Under the pieces are notes generated by a model. It worked only from the letters and a program-made list of their open reading frames with translations. It did not search any database and was not told the origin of the DNA. Shown one piece after another: positions 17,069 to 24,933 of a stretch of 64,000 bases of DNA (positions within the stretch are counted from its first letter, which is position 1; each line of letters opens with the position of its first letter). Source of the stretch: Micromonospora chaiyaphumensis (lineage in GTDB: Bacteria > Actinomycetota > Actinomycetes > Mycobacteriales > Micromonosporaceae); NCBI RefSeq assembly GCF_900091435.1, contig NZ_FMCS01000001.1, forward strand, positions 991,512-1,055,511. The letters run 5' to 3'. The translations under genes were made by a program, and so were the position numbers.

Positions 17069-18184
17069 ATGGGCAGGGAACGGATCCGGATCGGCGACTG
17101 GGCGATCGCCGGCGGCGTGGCGGCGATCCTGCTGGTCACCGGGCTGTCCGGGCAGCGCTCGGCCGGCGACCTCGACCTCCTCGGGTACGCGCTGCTGGCG
17201 GCCGGAGGCCTGGCGCTGGCCGCGCGCCGCCGCGCTCCGGTTCCCGTTCTGGCCGTCACCGGGCTGTGCGCGGTGGGTCACCAGGCGGCCGGCTTCGACG
17301 TGCCGGCCGTCGCGTACCTGATCGCGGTGTACGGCGCCGTGCGGGCGGGACACCGTACGGTCACGGTGGTGGCCAGCGTGGCCATGCTGGCCACGCTCCC
17401 CCTCGCGGCGATGGCCTCGGGCCTGCACGACACGGGCGAGGCGTTCGCGCAGGCCCGCGGCGCCCTCGAGCTGGCCTGGGTGATCGCCGCCGGAGCGGCG
17501 GGTGAGGCGCTGCGACAGGCCGAGCGCCGGGCGGACGAGGCCGAGCGCACGCGCGAGGAGACCGCGCGCCGCCGCGCCGACGAGGAGCGGCTGCACATCG
17601 CGCGGGAGCTGCACGATTCGCTCACGCACCAGATCTCCGTCATCAAGGTGCAGGCCGAGGTGGCCGTCCACCTGGCCCAGAAGCGGGGTGAACAGGTGCC
17701 GGAGGCCCTGCTGGCGATCCGGGAGGCCGGTCGTGAGGCGGCCCGGGAACTGCGCGCGACCCTGGAGGCGCTGCGCGACGACGACAAGAACCCCCCGCGT
17801 GGGCTCGCCCAGGTTCCGGATCTGGTGCAACGGGCCCGGACGACCGGCCTGGACGCGACGCTGACGATCGAGGGACGCCGGAACGACCTGCCGGCCGCGG
17901 TGGACCGGACCGCGTACCGGATCGTCCAGGAGTCGCTGACCAACGTCGCGCGTCACGCCGCGGCCGCCACCGCCTGGGTCCGGATCGACTACCGGCCCGA
18001 CGCCCTGCTCATCCGGGTCGACGACGACGGCGGAGCCACGTCGGACACCGCGCCGGTGCCCGGCGTCGGGTTGCTCGGGATGCACGAACGGGTCACCGCC
18101 CTCGGCGGTCACCTGACGGCGGCGCCGCGCCGCGAGGGCGGCTTCACCGTCCAGGCCGAACTTCCCGTGGACCAGCTCTCGTGA
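17069..18184 (+). CDS. NarL-type sensor histidine kinase
   Basis: A 371-residue membrane kinase. Four to five hydrophobic helices fill residues 10-140. A short coiled, Glu/Arg-rich linker follows, then the HisKA_3 box A-R-E-L-H-D-S-L-T-H-Q with the phospho-acceptor His182. A HATPase_c domain follows, with Q-E-S-L-T-N-V-A-R-H-A and a G-x-G-L-x-G-M-x-E-R motif. It passes phosphate to the response regulator whose GTG start overlaps its stop (GTGA). There is no extracellular sensor domain, so the membrane part itself probably senses envelope stress or a lipid/antibiotic signal. Confidence 0.9.
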   Translation: MGRERIRIGDWAIAGGVAAILLVTGLSGQRSAGDLDLLGYALLAAGGLALAARRRAPVPVLAVTGLCAVGHQAAGFDVPAVAYLIAVYGAVRAGHRTVTVVASVAMLATLPLAAMASGLHDTGEAFAQARGALELAWVIAAGAAGEALRQAERRADEAERTREETARRRADEERLHIARELHDSLTHQISVIKVQAEVAVHLAQKRGEQVPEALLAIREAGREAARELRATLEALRDDDKNPPRGLAQVPDLVQRARTTGLDATLTIEGRRNDLPAAVDRTAYRIVQESLTNVARHAAAATAWVRIDYRPDALLIRVDDDGGATSDTAPVPGVGLLGMHERVTALGGHLTAAPRREGGFTVQAELPVDQLS

Positions 18185-18843
18185 TCCGTGTCCTGCTGGC
18201 CGACGACCAGCCGCTCATTCGCAGCGGATTCCGCGCGCTCCTCGACATCGAGGACGACATCGAGGTGGTGGCCGAGGCCGCCGACGGCAGCGAGGCCGTG
18301 GCGCTGGCCCGGGAGCACCTGCCGGACATCGCGCTCGTCGACATCCAGATGCCGGTCGTCGACGGCATCGAGGCGACCCGGCGCATCGCCGCGGATCCGA
18401 CCCTGGCCGGGGTGCACGTCGTCATCCTGACCAACTACGGCCTGGACGAGTACGTCTTCCACGCGCTGCGCGCCGGCGCGGCCGGATTCCTCGTCAAGGA
18501 CATCCAGCCGGAGGACTTCCTGCACTCCGTACGCGTCGCCGCCCGCGGCGACGCCCTGCTGGCGCCGTCGATCACCCGCAGGCTGATCCACCGCTACGTC
18601 ACCCAGCCACTCCGCACCGGCGCCGAAGCGGTGCTGGACGAGTTGACCAATCGCGAACGCGAGGCCGTCGCCCTGCTCGCGGAGGGCCTGTCCAACGACC
18701 AGATCGCCGACCGCATGGTGATCAGCCCGATGACCGCGAAGACCCACATCAACCGAGCCATGACCAAGCTCCACGCCCGCGACCGCGCCCAGCTCGTGGT
18801 CCTCGCCTACGAATCCGGCCTGGTGGCCCCGCGCAGCTCCTGA
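18181..18843 (+). CDS. LuxR/NarL-type response regulator
   Basis: A 220-residue regulator. The receiver domain has the acidic pair D8/D9, the phospho-acceptor Asp54 (A-L-V-D-I-Q-M-P) and the late K-D-I. The C-terminal LuxR HTH begins L-T-N-R-E-R-E-A-V-A-L-L-A-E-G-L-S-N. It is co-translated with the upstream kinase and is its evident partner. The target genes are not identifiable. The neighbouring small membrane protein and antiporter are candidates. Confidence 0.9.
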   Translation: MIRVLLADDQPLIRSGFRALLDIEDDIEVVAEAADGSEAVALAREHLPDIALVDIQMPVVDGIEATRRIAADPTLAGVHVVILTNYGLDEYVFHALRAGAAGFLVKDIQPEDFLHSVRVAARGDALLAPSITRRLIHRYVTQPLRTGAEAVLDELTNREREAVALLAEGLSNDQIADRMVISPMTAKTHINRAMTKLHARDRAQLVVLAYESGLVAPRSS

Positions 18844-18858
18844 CCGGACCGCACGGGT

Positions 18859-19356
18859 TCACCGCTGCCGGAGCAGTCCACGCCCGGCCATGTGGGCGCG
18901 CAACGTCTCGGCGTCCTCGGCGGACATCAGGCGGCGCGGGATCACGGTCGCCGGCATCCGGCCGACGTACACGATCCAGAACTCCGGGGTGTCCCGCACC
19001 TCGGCGACCCCGTCCCAGGCGATGCCGCCGGACTCCGAGCCGCTGCGCATCATGATGTTGTCGTCGGTGATGTCGTAGGCGCCCTCGACCGCGTAGCGGC
19101 TGGAGCGGCGCCGGGCGCGCCACCGCACCCAGGGCGCGTACAGCATCGACAGCAGGCCGCCCGCGACCAGCGCCAGGCACAGCGGCGAGATCCGGTCGCC
19201 CCACGCGAACGCCCGCGAGACGGCGAAGCCGATCACCCCGACCGCCGCCAGCACCGCGCCGATGTAGCCGTACCTGCGTAGCCGAACGCTGCTGAGCGCA
19301 GCGGCGACGCGGCCCGGGTAGGCGGGGTCGGCTGGGACGTCGAAACGGATGTGCAC
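18859..19356 (-). CDS. YcxB-like membrane protein
   Basis: A 165-residue protein with two adjacent helices near residues 30-72 followed by a soluble domain. That domain contains I-x-W-D-G-V-A-E-V-R-D, F-W-I-V-Y-V and V-I-P-R-R, the layout of YcxB-like C-terminal domains. Its role is unknown. The GTG at 19356 is chosen because the reading frame beyond it is only a long antisense shadow of the PucR gene. It converges with the response regulator, with 15 bp between stops. Confidence 0.55.
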   Translation of the reverse strand: MHIRFDVPADPAYPGRVAAALSSVRLRRYGYIGAVLAAVGVIGFAVSRAFAWGDRISPLCLALVAGGLLSMLYAPWVRWRARRRSSRYAVEGAYDITDDNIMMRSGSESGGIAWDGVAEVRDTPEFWIVYVGRMPATVIPRRLMSAEDAETLRAHMAGRGLLRQR

Positions 19357-19482
19357 GCCAGAACGATAGTGCCCCCGGCGTCCGTCACCGCCACCGAAGC
19401 CCGTGTTGCGAGCTGCCGCTTTGATGGGGGTGTCAGCGTCAGCGACCCACGGCCGGGCCAGGCCGGACGCACCGGAGGTGCC

Positions 19483-19731
19483 GTGACCCCAGAACCGACC
19501 TACCAGCCGAGACACGGGTACAACCCCTTCCCTCCGGAGCAGCGAGGGCGTCGGATCCGGTGGCGGACCGTGACCCTTGGCCTGTTCGCGCTGATCGGGC
19601 TCGGAACCTGGTGGCTGGAGGCACGGACGGGCTGGGACATGGAGGTCGCCCTGGGCGTCGTGGCCATCCCGTACTGGACGGTGGTCACGGTGATCTGGCG
19701 GCGCCACGGACCGGAGATGCCCGGCCTCTAG
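19483..19731 (+). CDS. Small two-helix membrane protein
   Basis: An 82-residue protein: a hydrophilic Pro-rich N-terminus (P-R-H-G-Y-N-P-F-P-P), an Arg cluster, then two hydrophobic helices with a short acidic loop. GGAGGT sits four bases before the GTG at 19483, which decides the start. No family is recognised. It may be a small membrane regulator or simply conserved locally. Confidence 0.5.
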   Translation: MTPEPTYQPRHGYNPFPPEQRGRRIRWRTVTLGLFALIGLGTWWLEARTGWDMEVALGVVAIPYWTVVTVIWRRHGPEMPGL

Positions 19732-19965
19732 ACGCCGGAAGGCCTGACCCGGGCGCTGCGCCGCGTCGGCGGCGAGTTCCCTTTGTGAGCGACGGGCGGC
19801 CAGACCGGGGCAGCGCGGGAAGGCGCCGAATGGACCGGCGCGACGGTCGCCGCCCTGCTGCTGGCGGTGGGCCTCTCCCGGGACTCCCTTCGGCGCCATG
19901 CCCGCGGCCATAGGCTGGATGCTTCGGGTCGGAGTTCGATGCCGGCCCCGCCCGGGGAGACCGCG

Positions 19966-21189
19966 ATGACCGAGAGCGCCCGCCGACCGGCTCCGGCCGG
20001 GGCCCCCGGCGATGACGGGTGGCTGGCCGAGGTGGCCCGGGAGGCCAGCGCCGATGCCGGCGGCGTACCGGTGGAGTTGCTCGGCGACTACCTCCGGCTG
20101 TTGACGGAAGCGGCGGTGACCGGCCGCCGGCCGCGCCGAGGCGAACTCGACGCGGTGGGGGCGCTCGGCCGACGCGCCGCCGAGCAGGGCGTGTCCGCGG
20201 GGCGCGCGGTCCGCCTCTACCTGGCCGCGGCACGGCGGCTCTGGCGGCACCTGCCCCACCTGGACCGTTCCACCGACAGCGAGACGGTGCGCGCGGCGGC
20301 GGACGCCGTGCTCCACGTGGTCGACACCGCCGTGGCCACTCTCGCCGAGGGCTATGCGGCCGCCCGGCGGGAACTGGTCCGTCGCGAGGAGACGCTGCGC
20401 CGGGAACTCGTCGACGACCTGCTGCGTGGTGACTCCGACCTCGGTGGGTTGGTGGAGCGGGCCGAGCCGTTCGGGCTGGATCTGGCCCGGGTGCACCAGG
20501 TTGCGCTCGCCGCACCGGGTCATCGGCTGCCGGACACCGAGGCGGCGATCAGCGCGCTGGAGCGGGTCATCTTCGACCGGTTGGGTGACCGGGACGTGCT
20601 GGTGGCCACCAAGGAGGGACTGCTCGTGGTGATCGCCCCGGCGGACCCGGCGCCGCCCGACCGTGGCGAGGGCGGGCCGGTGACAGCTCTGGGGCGGATG
20701 ATGCACGGTGAGTTGGACCGCCTGGTGCGGGGGCGGCCGTGGCAGGTGGCGGTGGGCCGCCCGCACCCGGGTGTGTACGGGATCGCCCGCTCCTACGAGG
20801 AGGCCCGCGAGGCCCTGACCACGGCGCGGCGCCTGCACGCCGGCACGCCGGTGATCGACGCACACGACCTGCTCATCTACCGCGTCCTGCTGCGGGACCA
20901 GGCGGCCATGGTGGACCTCGTGCAGGCGGTGCTGACACCGCTGAGCCAGGCCCGGGGCGGCGCCGAGCCGCTGCTGGACACGTTGCACGAGTACTTCGCG
21001 TGCGGCGAGGTCGCCACGGAGGCAGCCCGCCGCCTGCACGTCTCGGTGCGGACGGTCACCTACCGGCTGGACCGGATCCGGGCGCTGAGCGGCTACGACC
21101 CCGCCGATCCCCGGGACAGGTTCACCCTGCACGCCGCCGTGCTCGGCGCGCGGGCGCTGGACTGGCCGCGCCGGCCGTTGCCGGCGTAG
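19966..21189 (+). CDS. PucR/CdaR-type transcriptional regulator
   Basis: A 407-residue activator with an all-helical N-terminal sensory region, a central GGDEF-like fold and a C-terminal HTH_30 domain (A-R-R-L-H-V-S-V-R-T-V-T-Y-R-L-D-R-I). Such proteins regulate catabolic or secondary-metabolism genes. I favour ATG 19966, which has GGGGAGA upstream. An in-frame ATG at 19939 with GGAG close by is an alternative. The gene next to it on the opposite strand is a truncated antiporter regulatory domain, so no obvious target is adjacent. Confidence 0.85.
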   Translation: MTESARRPAPAGAPGDDGWLAEVAREASADAGGVPVELLGDYLRLLTEAAVTGRRPRRGELDAVGALGRRAAEQGVSAGRAVRLYLAAARRLWRHLPHLDRSTDSETVRAAADAVLHVVDTAVATLAEGYAAARRELVRREETLRRELVDDLLRGDSDLGGLVERAEPFGLDLARVHQVALAAPGHRLPDTEAAISALERVIFDRLGDRDVLVATKEGLLVVIAPADPAPPDRGEGGPVTALGRMMHGELDRLVRGRPWQVAVGRPHPGVYGIARSYEEAREALTTARRLHAGTPVIDAHDLLIYRVLLRDQAAMVDLVQAVLTPLSQARGGAEPLLDTLHEYFACGEVATEAARRLHVSVRTVTYRLDRIRALSGYDPADPRDRFTLHAAVLGARALDWPRRPLPA

Positions 21190-21193
21190 CGGG

Positions 21194-21424
21194 TCACGCC
21201 TGGACGGCGACCAGTTCCGGGAAGCCGAGCAGGGCGGCCAGGGCGTTGGCCTCGTCACGGGTCAGGGTGAGGCTGACCACGCCGTCGGGATCATCGGGGT
21301 CGTCGTGGACGACGTCTCGGCGGTCGCCCGCCTGATACTCCACGATGCCGATCCGGCGGCCCTGCCGGGTCGTGAAGATGTGCCGTACTCCGATGCCGGG
21401 CAGCGTCGTGCGTTCGATGTTCAC
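21194..21424 (-). CDS. Cation:proton antiporter regulatory-subunit N-domain, stand-alone
   Basis: A 76-residue protein beginning M-N-I-E-R-T-x-L-P-G-I-G-V-R-H-x-F-T-T. It contains G-R-R-I-G-I-V and a D-P-D-D-P-D segment, then an amphipathic helix (T-R-D-E-A-N-A-L-A-A-L-L-G). This matches the first domain of KhtT-like regulatory subunits of K+/H+ antiporters, which normally continue into a TrkA-C domain. Here it ends after the helix. No antiporter subunit is adjacent. It may act as a ligand-free regulator or be a remnant. Confidence 0.6.
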   Translation of the reverse strand: MNIERTTLPGIGVRHIFTTRQGRRIGIVEYQAGDRRDVVHDDPDDPDGVVSLTLTRDEANALAALLGFPELVAVQA

Positions 21425-21478
21425 AGGGGAGGCTCCTTGCGGGACGGCTGCCCAGGGCCGGCCGGGAGCGGGTCGGCG

Positions 21479-21715
21479 CTACGGCAACGCGGTGGACGGT
21501 CGAGCGGCTCTCCCGACGGCCGGCGGCGCCCGATCGGCCGACCAGGCGGGAACGCAGCCCGCGATGGCGCGGTTCAGCCGGACCACGATGCACATGCCGA
21601 GCGCGCAGCCGGCACGAACCGCCGCGACGACAACCGCCAGCACGGCCAGCATCGACAGCGCGAGGGGCCGCTCGACGCCGACGGGGCGCTGATGGCTGCG
21701 CATGCGGCCAACCAT
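21479..21715 (-). CDS. Possible small membrane protein
   Basis: A 78-codon frame with a basic start (M-V-G-R-M-R-S-H-Q-R) and one long hydrophobic helix (L-A-L-S-M-L-A-V-L-A-V-V-V-A-A) continuing into C-A-L-G-M-C-I-V-V. The ribosome site is weak and no family is recognised. The single-helix layout is plausible for a small membrane protein. Chance in GC-rich DNA cannot be excluded. Confidence 0.3.
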   Translation of the reverse strand: MVGRMRSHQRPVGVERPLALSMLAVLAVVVAAVRAGCALGMCIVVRLNRAIAGCVPAWSADRAPPAVGRAARPSTALP

Positions 21716-21932
21716 AGCCGCCGGACACCGGCCCGAGGCCCGACACCGGAACATCGCGGGAGGGCAGGATCGCCACTGCCACCAGCGGTGACGGCGGCCG
21801 GACGGCACGCGACGGTGTTCTCCGACGACCGGCAACCAAACGGGCTCTTGTTGGCCGGCCGCGCGCAATGCCAACCCGCTGCTTCCGGGCGACGCTGGAG
21901 GTCCGACGCGTACCCGAACGGAGGAGGCGGTG

Positions 21933-22088
21933 ATGATGACCCGCACGGTGGCTGCCCCGCCCGCGCTCGCCGGTTGTCCGCCGCTGTCCCGGCTCGGACC
22001 GGCCCGGAGTCCAGGTCCGGCCGGCGGCGGCCCCGCCTCCGGTACCGGGCCGGTCGCCGCACCACCGGCGCACCGCCGACGCCCCTGA
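21933..22088 (+). CDS. Possible small Pro/Ala-rich ORF with strong Shine-Dalgarno
   Basis: GGAGGAGG lies a few bases before tandem ATG codons. The frame encodes 51 residues rich in Pro, Ala, Gly and Arg, ending H-R-R-R-P. The ribosome site is one of the best in the window, which is why I list it. The composition offers no clue. It could be a leader for the MreB-like gene 112 bp downstream. Confidence 0.25.
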   Translation: MMTRTVAAPPALAGCPPLSRLGPARSPGPAGGGPASGTGPVAAPPAHRRRP

Positions 22089-22200
22089 GCCCCGGCGAGC
22101 CGGCGCCGTCGAGCGCACCGGCCTGACGGCCGGCCACCAGCCCATCGCACCCCGCCCCGTCCATCGGACGGCGGTGTCTCGCAACCTGGAAGAGGTCGGT

Positions 22201-23016
22201 ATGTCCGGCGACGTCACATCCGCTCACCCCTCGGCGCGTACCGGGATCCTGGTCGGCCGGTCCCACACCACCCGCCCGGTGGTGGCCGTCGGTCCCGAGC
22301 CGCTGGCCGTGGACCTCGGCAGCGCCCAGCTTCGAATCTGGCTGGGATCCGGCGGGGTGTTGAGCGTCCCGGTCGGCCAGGACCTGCGGGCACCGGTCGT
22401 GCGCCGCGGCCGGGTCGTCGACGGCCCGGGCTGTGCGACCGAACTGCGGCGGCTCCTGCGCGACCACCGCACCCCGGTGCCGGTGGGGGCGCTCGTCGTG
22501 GCCTGCCGTCCGGTGCACGCCACCCCGGCCGACCAGGAGGCGACCCGTCGCGTGCTCAACGCGGTACTCGCGCCGTCCCGGCTGCTCTTCGTCGACAGCG
22601 TGCGCGCGGGCGCCATCGGTGCCGGCGCCGCCGCCGGCACCCTGCTGCTCGCCGACATCGGCGCCCAGCTCACCGAGGTGGCGCTGCTGGAGCAGGGTCG
22701 GGTGGTCGCCGCCCGGCGCGCCGAGGTCGGCACCCGCGACCTGAACCACGCGATCACTGCCGCCATGCTGGCCGACACCACGACCCGGCTGGTCCGCGAG
22801 CTGCGACAGGAGCCGGCGGTGCGGCCGCTGGTCCGCACCGCCCTGGCCCGGGGCCTGGTGGTGGTCGGGGACGGAGCGACCCGACCCGACCTGACCGCCC
22901 GGCTGGTCGCCGCGCTGGGAGCGACCGTGCACCGCGCCGCGTCACCGCGCACCGCCGCGGTGACCGGCGCCGGTATGGCCGCCGTCGCGGCGACCCGGCA
23001 TCCCGCGGGCGACTGA
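22201..23016 (+). CDS. MreB-like actin-fold protein
   Basis: A 271-residue protein of the actin/HSP70 ATPase superfamily. The phosphate-1 loop reads A-V-D-L-G-S-A-Q-L-R-I-W. A phosphate-2-like L-L-L-A-D-I-G-A-Q-L-T-E-V-A and an adenosine-like V-V-V-G-D-G-A follow. At 271 residues it is shorter than MreB (about 340) and lacks part of subdomain IIB. Filament formation is therefore uncertain, and it may be a divergent paralogue. The ATG has AGAGG upstream. It precedes a DksA-type gene by 32 bp. Confidence 0.6.
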   Translation: MSGDVTSAHPSARTGILVGRSHTTRPVVAVGPEPLAVDLGSAQLRIWLGSGGVLSVPVGQDLRAPVVRRGRVVDGPGCATELRRLLRDHRTPVPVGALVVACRPVHATPADQEATRRVLNAVLAPSRLLFVDSVRAGAIGAGAAAGTLLLADIGAQLTEVALLEQGRVVAARRAEVGTRDLNHAITAAMLADTTTRLVRELRQEPAVRPLVRTALARGLVVVGDGATRPDLTARLVAALGATVHRAASPRTAAVTGAGMAAVAATRHPAGD

Positions 23017-23048
23017 AACCCGCCCTCGTCCAGAAAGGATCACCGACC

Positions 23049-23357
23049 ATGACGCACACCCTCGACGACCGCACCGAGAGGCTGCGCGAGCTGCTGGAAC
23101 GTCAGTTCGGCGAGCACACCGACCAGCTCACGGAACTCACCCTCCAGTCCCGGCAGCGTGACCACGGCGGCCACGACCCGGACACCCTGCGGCGGCTTGT
23201 CGAGGCGGCCCAGCGAGGCGTCGCCGACACCGCCCAGGCGCTGAGACGGATGTCCGAGGGCACCTACGGCGTCTGCGACGGCTGCGGCCAGGACATCCCG
23301 ACGGCCCGGCTGGAAGCGCTGCCCTCGGCCCGCCACTGCGTACCGTGCCGGAGCTGA
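23049..23357 (+). CDS. TraR/DksA C4-type zinc-finger protein
   Basis: A 102-residue protein: a coiled-coil-prone N-terminal helix pair rich in Arg, Leu and Glu, then a C-x2-C...C-x2-C zinc finger (C-D-G-C-G-Q-D-I-P and H-C-V-P-C). DksA-type factors enter the RNA polymerase secondary channel and tune promoters, though short actinobacterial members are poorly studied. An AGAAAGGA ribosome site precedes the ATG. It is probably co-transcribed with the MreB-like gene. Confidence 0.8.
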   Translation: MTHTLDDRTERLRELLERQFGEHTDQLTELTLQSRQRDHGGHDPDTLRRLVEAAQRGVADTAQALRRMSEGTYGVCDGCGQDIPTARLEALPSARHCVPCRS

Positions 23358-23503
23358 CCGGACGCCTCGGGCCGGTCGGCCGGCGACAGTGAGCAGAGCC
23401 TTCGCCCGCACCGCGGCCGGCATCGGTCGCGGTGCGGGGGTAGCGTCGGCGACATCGGCATCCGCCACCTGTTCCCCGTCCTTCAGCCAAGGGGGTTCGC
23501 GCC

Positions 23504-23911
23504 ATGACCGGAAGCCACGGGCACGCCAGCGTCCGCTACCTGGTCGACGACGTCGCGGCGGCCGTCGACTTCTACACCACCCACCTCGACTTCCAGGTGG
23601 GCGCCGACGCCGCGCCCGCGTTCGCCGAGGTGATCCGCGGCCCCCTGCGACTGCTGCTGTCCGGGCCCGCCAGCTCAGGTGCCCGAGCCACCCCCGAGGA
23701 CGCCGCCGCCCCCGGCCGCAACCGCATCCACCTCATCGTCGACGATCTGGCCGCCGAGATCGAACGGCACCGGGCAGCCGGCCTGCCGTTCCGCAGCGAG
23801 CTCGTCGCCGGCCCGGGCGGGCAGCAGATCCTGCTCGCCGACCCCGCGGGCAACCTGATCGAACTGTTCCAACCGGCCGGTCAGGCGGTCGCTGCGACCG
23901 CCGCACCGTGA
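23504..23911 (+). CDS. VOC (glyoxalase/bleomycin-resistance) family protein
   Basis: A 135-residue protein with two beta-alpha-beta-beta-beta halves: V-R-Y-L-V-D-D-V-A-A-A-V-D-F-Y and R-I-H-L-I-V-D-D-L. The end D-P-A-G-N-L-I-E-L-F-Q-P carries the metal-ligating Glu typical of the family. It could be a small dioxygenase, isomerase or binding protein. AAGGGGG precedes the ATG. The gene has no obvious partner. Confidence 0.8.
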   Translation: MTGSHGHASVRYLVDDVAAAVDFYTTHLDFQVGADAAPAFAEVIRGPLRLLLSGPASSGARATPEDAAAPGRNRIHLIVDDLAAEIERHRAAGLPFRSELVAGPGGQQILLADPAGNLIELFQPAGQAVAATAAP

Positions 23912-23960
23912 CCGCCGGGCCGCCGGCGAATCCTGCGGACCGCGAGCGAAGATCTCTCGG

Positions 23961-24881
23961 TCAGTCGGCGGAAGCAGCGGCGGCGATCGTCACGAGCTCC
24001 GCTCCGAGGTCGGTCGGGGTGCGGCCCAGCCAGAGGGCGTGCAGCGGGCGGGTCAGGAGGAGGCCCTCGACCCGAAGCTCGACCAGTTCTCCCGCCGCGA
24101 CGGCGGGCGCGGCTGCGCGCGCGCTGATCACACCGATGCCCCCGCCGGCGCGGGCCGTGGAGAGGATCGTGGTGGTCGAGCCGAGGCTGATGGCATGCGG
24201 CAACGACGGCGCGAAGCCGAGGGCGTGCTCGATCGCCGTCAGGAACGTGTCGCGGGTGCCGGAGCCCGGTTCTCTCAGCAACAGTGGCTGATCGGCGAGG
24301 TCGGTGGGCCGTAGTGCGCGCCAGGCGTGCGCGGCGAGGGGATAGCCGGCGGCGACGACCAGGGCCAGCCGGTCGTCGCCCACGATGCGGGCGGTCAGGT
24401 CGGCGGGTATGTCGGGTGACTCGACGAACCCGAGGTCCGCTGCACCCGACCGGACGGCCTCGACGACGCCGTGGCTGTTCGCCACGCCGGCCGAGATGGC
24501 CAGCTCGGGATGCGTCCGGCGCAGGCTCAGCAGCCAGGCCGGCAGCAGGTACTCGGCCACGGTGAGGCTCGCCGAGACGCGCAGCCGGGCCTGCCGGTCG
24601 GCGCGCAGCGCCAGAACTCCGTCGGCGAGGGTCTGCGCGGAGTCGATGACGATGCGCGACCAGGCGACGACCGCCTCGCCGGCGGGCGTGAGAAGGCTCC
24701 CGCGCCGCGAACGCACCAGCAGGGGTACGCCGAGCCGTCGCTCCAGCTTCGCCAGTCGCGCGCTGGCGCTGGGCTGGGTGATCCCGTGCGCCTGCGCCGC
24801 GCGCCCGACGCTTCCCGTCTCGGCGACGGACAGCAGCAGGTCGAGCGCCGGCAGATCGCTTATCCAGGACGGCAGTGGCAT
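23961..24881 (-). CDS. LysR-family regulator next to YeiH exporter
   Basis: A 306-residue LysR regulator with an HTH near residues 20-50 (V-G-R-A-A-Q-A-H-G-I-T-Q-P-S-A-S-A-R-L) and a CysB-like effector domain (P-L-H-A-L-W near the end). It is immediately downstream of the yeiH-like gene on the same strand. An alternative GTG at 24929 lies only 4 bases after that gene's stop, with GAGG adjacent. I prefer the ATG at 24881 because homology starts there. It probably controls the exporter in response to sulfur compounds, by analogy with YeiE/YeiH. Confidence 0.8.
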   Translation of the reverse strand: MPLPSWISDLPALDLLLSVAETGSVGRAAQAHGITQPSASARLAKLERRLGVPLLVRSRRGSLLTPAGEAVVAWSRIVIDSAQTLADGVLALRADRQARLRVSASLTVAEYLLPAWLLSLRRTHPELAISAGVANSHGVVEAVRSGAADLGFVESPDIPADLTARIVGDDRLALVVAAGYPLAAHAWRALRPTDLADQPLLLREPGSGTRDTFLTAIEHALGFAPSLPHAISLGSTTTILSTARAGGGIGVISARAAAPAVAAGELVELRVEGLLLTRPLHALWLGRTPTDLGAELVTIAAAASAD

Positions 24882-24933
24882 CCCGCGCAGTCTGTCACAG
24901 GCGCTACGGCGGGCCGGCTCGTTCCGCACCTCG

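Larger units (their letters stand above)
21425..22200. other. 776-bp region without a secure gene; two small candidate ORFs
   Basis: No long frame here has convincing codon bias or homology. Two candidates are given separately: a 78-residue hydrophobic ORF on the minus strand (21479-21715) and a 51-codon ORF on the plus strand with a strong ribosome site (21933-22088). The rest looks like intergenic DNA preceding the MreB-like gene. Confidence 0.5.

Noticed and set aside
18859..21258. A 799-codon minus-strand frame covering the PucR gene
   Set aside because: Only its last 165 codons resemble a protein. The rest is the antisense shadow of the well-supported PucR regulator, rich in Arg, Pro and Gly.
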